Shown here piece after piece: positions 62,625 to 64,000 of a DNA stretch of 64,000 nucleotides. Position 1 is the first letter of the stretch; every line of letters begins with the position of its first letter. The notes under the pieces are model-generated. The model was not told the DNA's origin, did no database searches, and saw only the letters and a program-made list of their open reading frames with translations. Source of the stretch: Xanthomonas sp. F10 (GTDB taxonomy: Bacteria; Pseudomonadota; Gammaproteobacteria; Xanthomonadales; Xanthomonadaceae); assembly GCF_014206815.1 (NCBI RefSeq), contig NZ_JACHNP010000001.1, forward strand, positions 462,456 through 526,455, in the 5' to 3' direction. A program made the translations under genes and the position numbers.

Positions 62625-63299
62625 TTAGAGGAGAAGCGCTCCCTGCCTATCCAGACTAGTCAGTCCGTGGATCCTAGACATGCCCTCACGGAACTCGGAA
62701 ACTCCCCCATAACTCGGATGTCGCACTTGGTCAACATCAACACCCAGCTTGGAGGCGTAGATTGCCGCGTCCTGCCCGATGGCGACAATTCGCTCAATTC
62801 TTAGAAGCCTAATCAACTGAAGATTTATCTCGCTCGCAACCGAAAACTCATGCGCAGTGAATTTTCTATTTGAAAGTTCATCCCCATCCAAATACGGATG
62901 AAATGGAAACACATTCCAAAGCATCGGCGGTGCGCTTATCTGACGCAAAACCGACCATATCTCTGTAGCAGTACGCTCAACCACCACTGGTCCCACCGTT
63001 GATCGCTGCGGCTGCTCAAATCCATACAACGTGCCCAGTTCTGACAAGTGTGCTTCATCAGTCAGCGCGACGCCTGTCCGTCGCCCTCCACGGTAGCCGA
63101 GATCCCGGCCCATCCACATGACCCGGGAATCAATTCCCCTGACCGCATTTAGATAGCTGAGAAGGAGTGCTCTTCGAATAAGGGGACTCTCAACAGACTT
63201 ATCATGCCTTGCGCACACGTCTTTGTAGGGATTGAACACTCTTGGCAGGCTTACGCCCGCGAGTCGTTCTACGAACTTCTTTGTGCTCGGTAAGCTCAT
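62625..63299 (-). CDS. uracil-DNA-glycosylase superfamily protein
   Basis: The 224-residue protein has UDG-superfamily landmarks: MWMGRDLGYRGGRRTGVALTDE (the first motif, with Gly-Arg-Asp in place of the usual Gly-Glu-Ala), WNVFPFHPY (the NVFPFHP motif), and RHPSYGG near the end (the HPS-type motif), with IVAIGQDAA between. These shape the uracil pocket. It probably removes uracil or another altered base from DNA. The start overlaps the end of the upstream MazG-like gene by 98 bp, so the two are translated together. A later start would shorten the overlap. No close characterised relative is named. Confidence 0.78.
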   Translation of the reverse strand: MSLPSTKKFVERLAGVSLPRVFNPYKDVCARHDKSVESPLIRRALLLSYLNAVRGIDSRVMWMGRDLGYRGGRRTGVALTDEAHLSELGTLYGFEQPQRSTVGPVVVERTATEIWSVLRQISAPPMLWNVFPFHPYLDGDELSNRKFTAHEFSVASEINLQLIRLLRIERIVAIGQDAAIYASKLGVDVDQVRHPSYGGVSEFREGMSRIHGLTSLDRQGALLL

Positions 63300-64000
63300 C
63301 TACTTCTTGAAGCCCTTTGTACGTGATGTTCCGCGCGTTGAGATCGGCAACTACATAACCGCCTCGCTCTCGCTTCAGAATTCTAAAGATCTCGAACCCC
63401 TTAAGGATAGCATTTGCCCACTCCCAGGGCTGGCACGCCGCGACCTCATACCCCTTAACAAGCGACTGGACCTGCTTCAGAACAGAGTAAGGGAATTTCT
63501 CCAAGCGCACTCCTTCGAATAGATGCTCGCGGCCGATGTTGAACATCCAGGTCGAAATTGCCTCCTCGATTATTATCGCGCGCGCGCCGTCCTCATTTTC
63601 ATCAAGAGTTGGGGATGACTTTCTCTTCCGCTTAAGAAGGGCGCGGAGCACTGGCGACCAACCCAGGCAAGCGGCGTAAGCCAAGTGAAACACGTCATGA
63701 AACCGGTAATCGTCCGCTTCGTGGCTGTTGTCGGTCAAGCGATCTCCGACATTAACGCCATTTACCGAAATGAACGCGTACGGGACTGAGCCGACCTTTC
63801 GCTCTTCAAACCGCACCCAAAGTGTGCGTGGGAGCTGTTCGGTCTCATCTGATTTTGAGTCGAAGAGCTGCGATGGCAAAGGACATGCGCCCGGCCACCG
63901 TCCACGAACCTTATCGACATTCTCTATCGCGATTTGCTCTAAGTCTAGGCTCAAGGAATGCGTCAAGAGCGCAAGGTCCGCTAGCAATCCTGCCAACGCG
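63202..64000 (-). CDS. MazG-like nucleoside triphosphate pyrophosphohydrolase, 5' end outside window
   Basis: The frame reaches the right edge, so the N-terminus is missing; 265 codons are visible. The first part, LALLTHSLSLDLEQIAIENVDKVRGRWPG, is the end of a MazG-type domain. The rest has YRFHDVFHLAYAACLGWSPVLRALLKRKRKS and EDGARAIIIEEAISTWMFNIGREH, a conserved layout known from MazG-like phosphohydrolases of this type, with His-Asp and Glu residues that could bind metal. MazG enzymes turn dNTPs into dNMPs plus pyrophosphate. It overlaps the UDG gene by 98 bp, suggesting a joint role in handling altered nucleotides. Confidence 0.7.
   Translation of the reverse strand, partial: ALAGLLADLALLTHSLSLDLEQIAIENVDKVRGRWPGACPLPSQLFDSKSDETEQLPRTLWVRFEERKVGSVPYAFISVNGVNVGDRLTDNSHEADDYRFHDVFHLAYAACLGWSPVLRALLKRKRKSSPTLDENEDGARAIIIEEAISTWMFNIGREHLFEGVRLEKFPYSVLKQVQSLVKGYEVAACQPWEWANAILKGFEIFRILKRERGGYVVADLNARNITYKGLQEVDELTEHKEVRRTTRGRKPAKSVQSLQRRVRKA

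Overview
The window is high-GC gammaproteobacterial DNA and reads as a Xanthomonas chromosome. The reasons are paired EngXCA-type cellulases, a GH30 xylanase, a TonB-dependent receptor, the typical Xanthomonas palindromes built on GTAGGAGCGGCTTCAGCCGC, and two proteins ending in XVIPCD, the C-terminal signal recognised by the Xanthomonadaceae bacterial-killing type IV secretion system. No rRNA, tRNA or CRISPR array was seen.

Layout. 1-6.3 kb: a cut MpaB/DUF2236 oxygenase, a small membrane protein, a Fur-regulated siderophore receptor, a palindrome array beside a kinase fragment, and an operon with two type II dehydroquinase-like paralogues. 6.5-24.3 kb: an amino acid permease, M28 and M16 peptidases, two tandem secreted cellulases, a DUF72 protein, a GAF protein with a degenerate GGDEF-like half, periplasmic trehalase, a divergent M28-like protein and a lytic transglycosylase. 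24.3-33.2 kb: two more palindrome arrays, periplasmic cyclohexadienyl dehydratase, an AraC/ABM pair, a CorA transporter, a CycA-type permease and an EamA exporter. 33.5-35.4 kb: a lipoprotein plus a GH19 muramidase/XVIPCD effector. 35.6-52.9 kb: methyltransferase, LysR/quinone reductase pair, DUF1615 lipoprotein, divergent GH42 beta-galactosidase and GH30 xylanase, alpha/beta hydrolase, YjjJ-type HipA kinase, DUF2076 protein, polysaccharide deacetylase, ClC channel and an SPFH lipoprotein. 53.0-57.9 kb: a minus-strand secretion cassette with an XAC0095-type gene behind a structured leader, a lipoprotein, a second XVIPCD effector and three further exported proteins, two of them with HExxH motifs. 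58-64 kb: a visibly AT-richer island with a TIGR04141/DUF6119 protein, small membrane proteins, a HEAT-like possible immunity protein, a broken membrane-protein gene, and an overlapping MazG-like pyrophosphatase plus uracil-DNA-glycosylase pair that runs off the right edge.

How it fits together. Three themes stand out: plant polysaccharide use (cellulases, xylanase, beta-galactosidase, deacetylase, trehalase), contact-dependent killing of rival bacteria (two XVIPCD effectors, each next to a lipoprotein that could confer immunity), and a right-hand accessory island with defence-like content. The most promising undescribed material is the 53-64 kb region, followed by the dehydroquinase-like operon at 5.2-6.3 kb.
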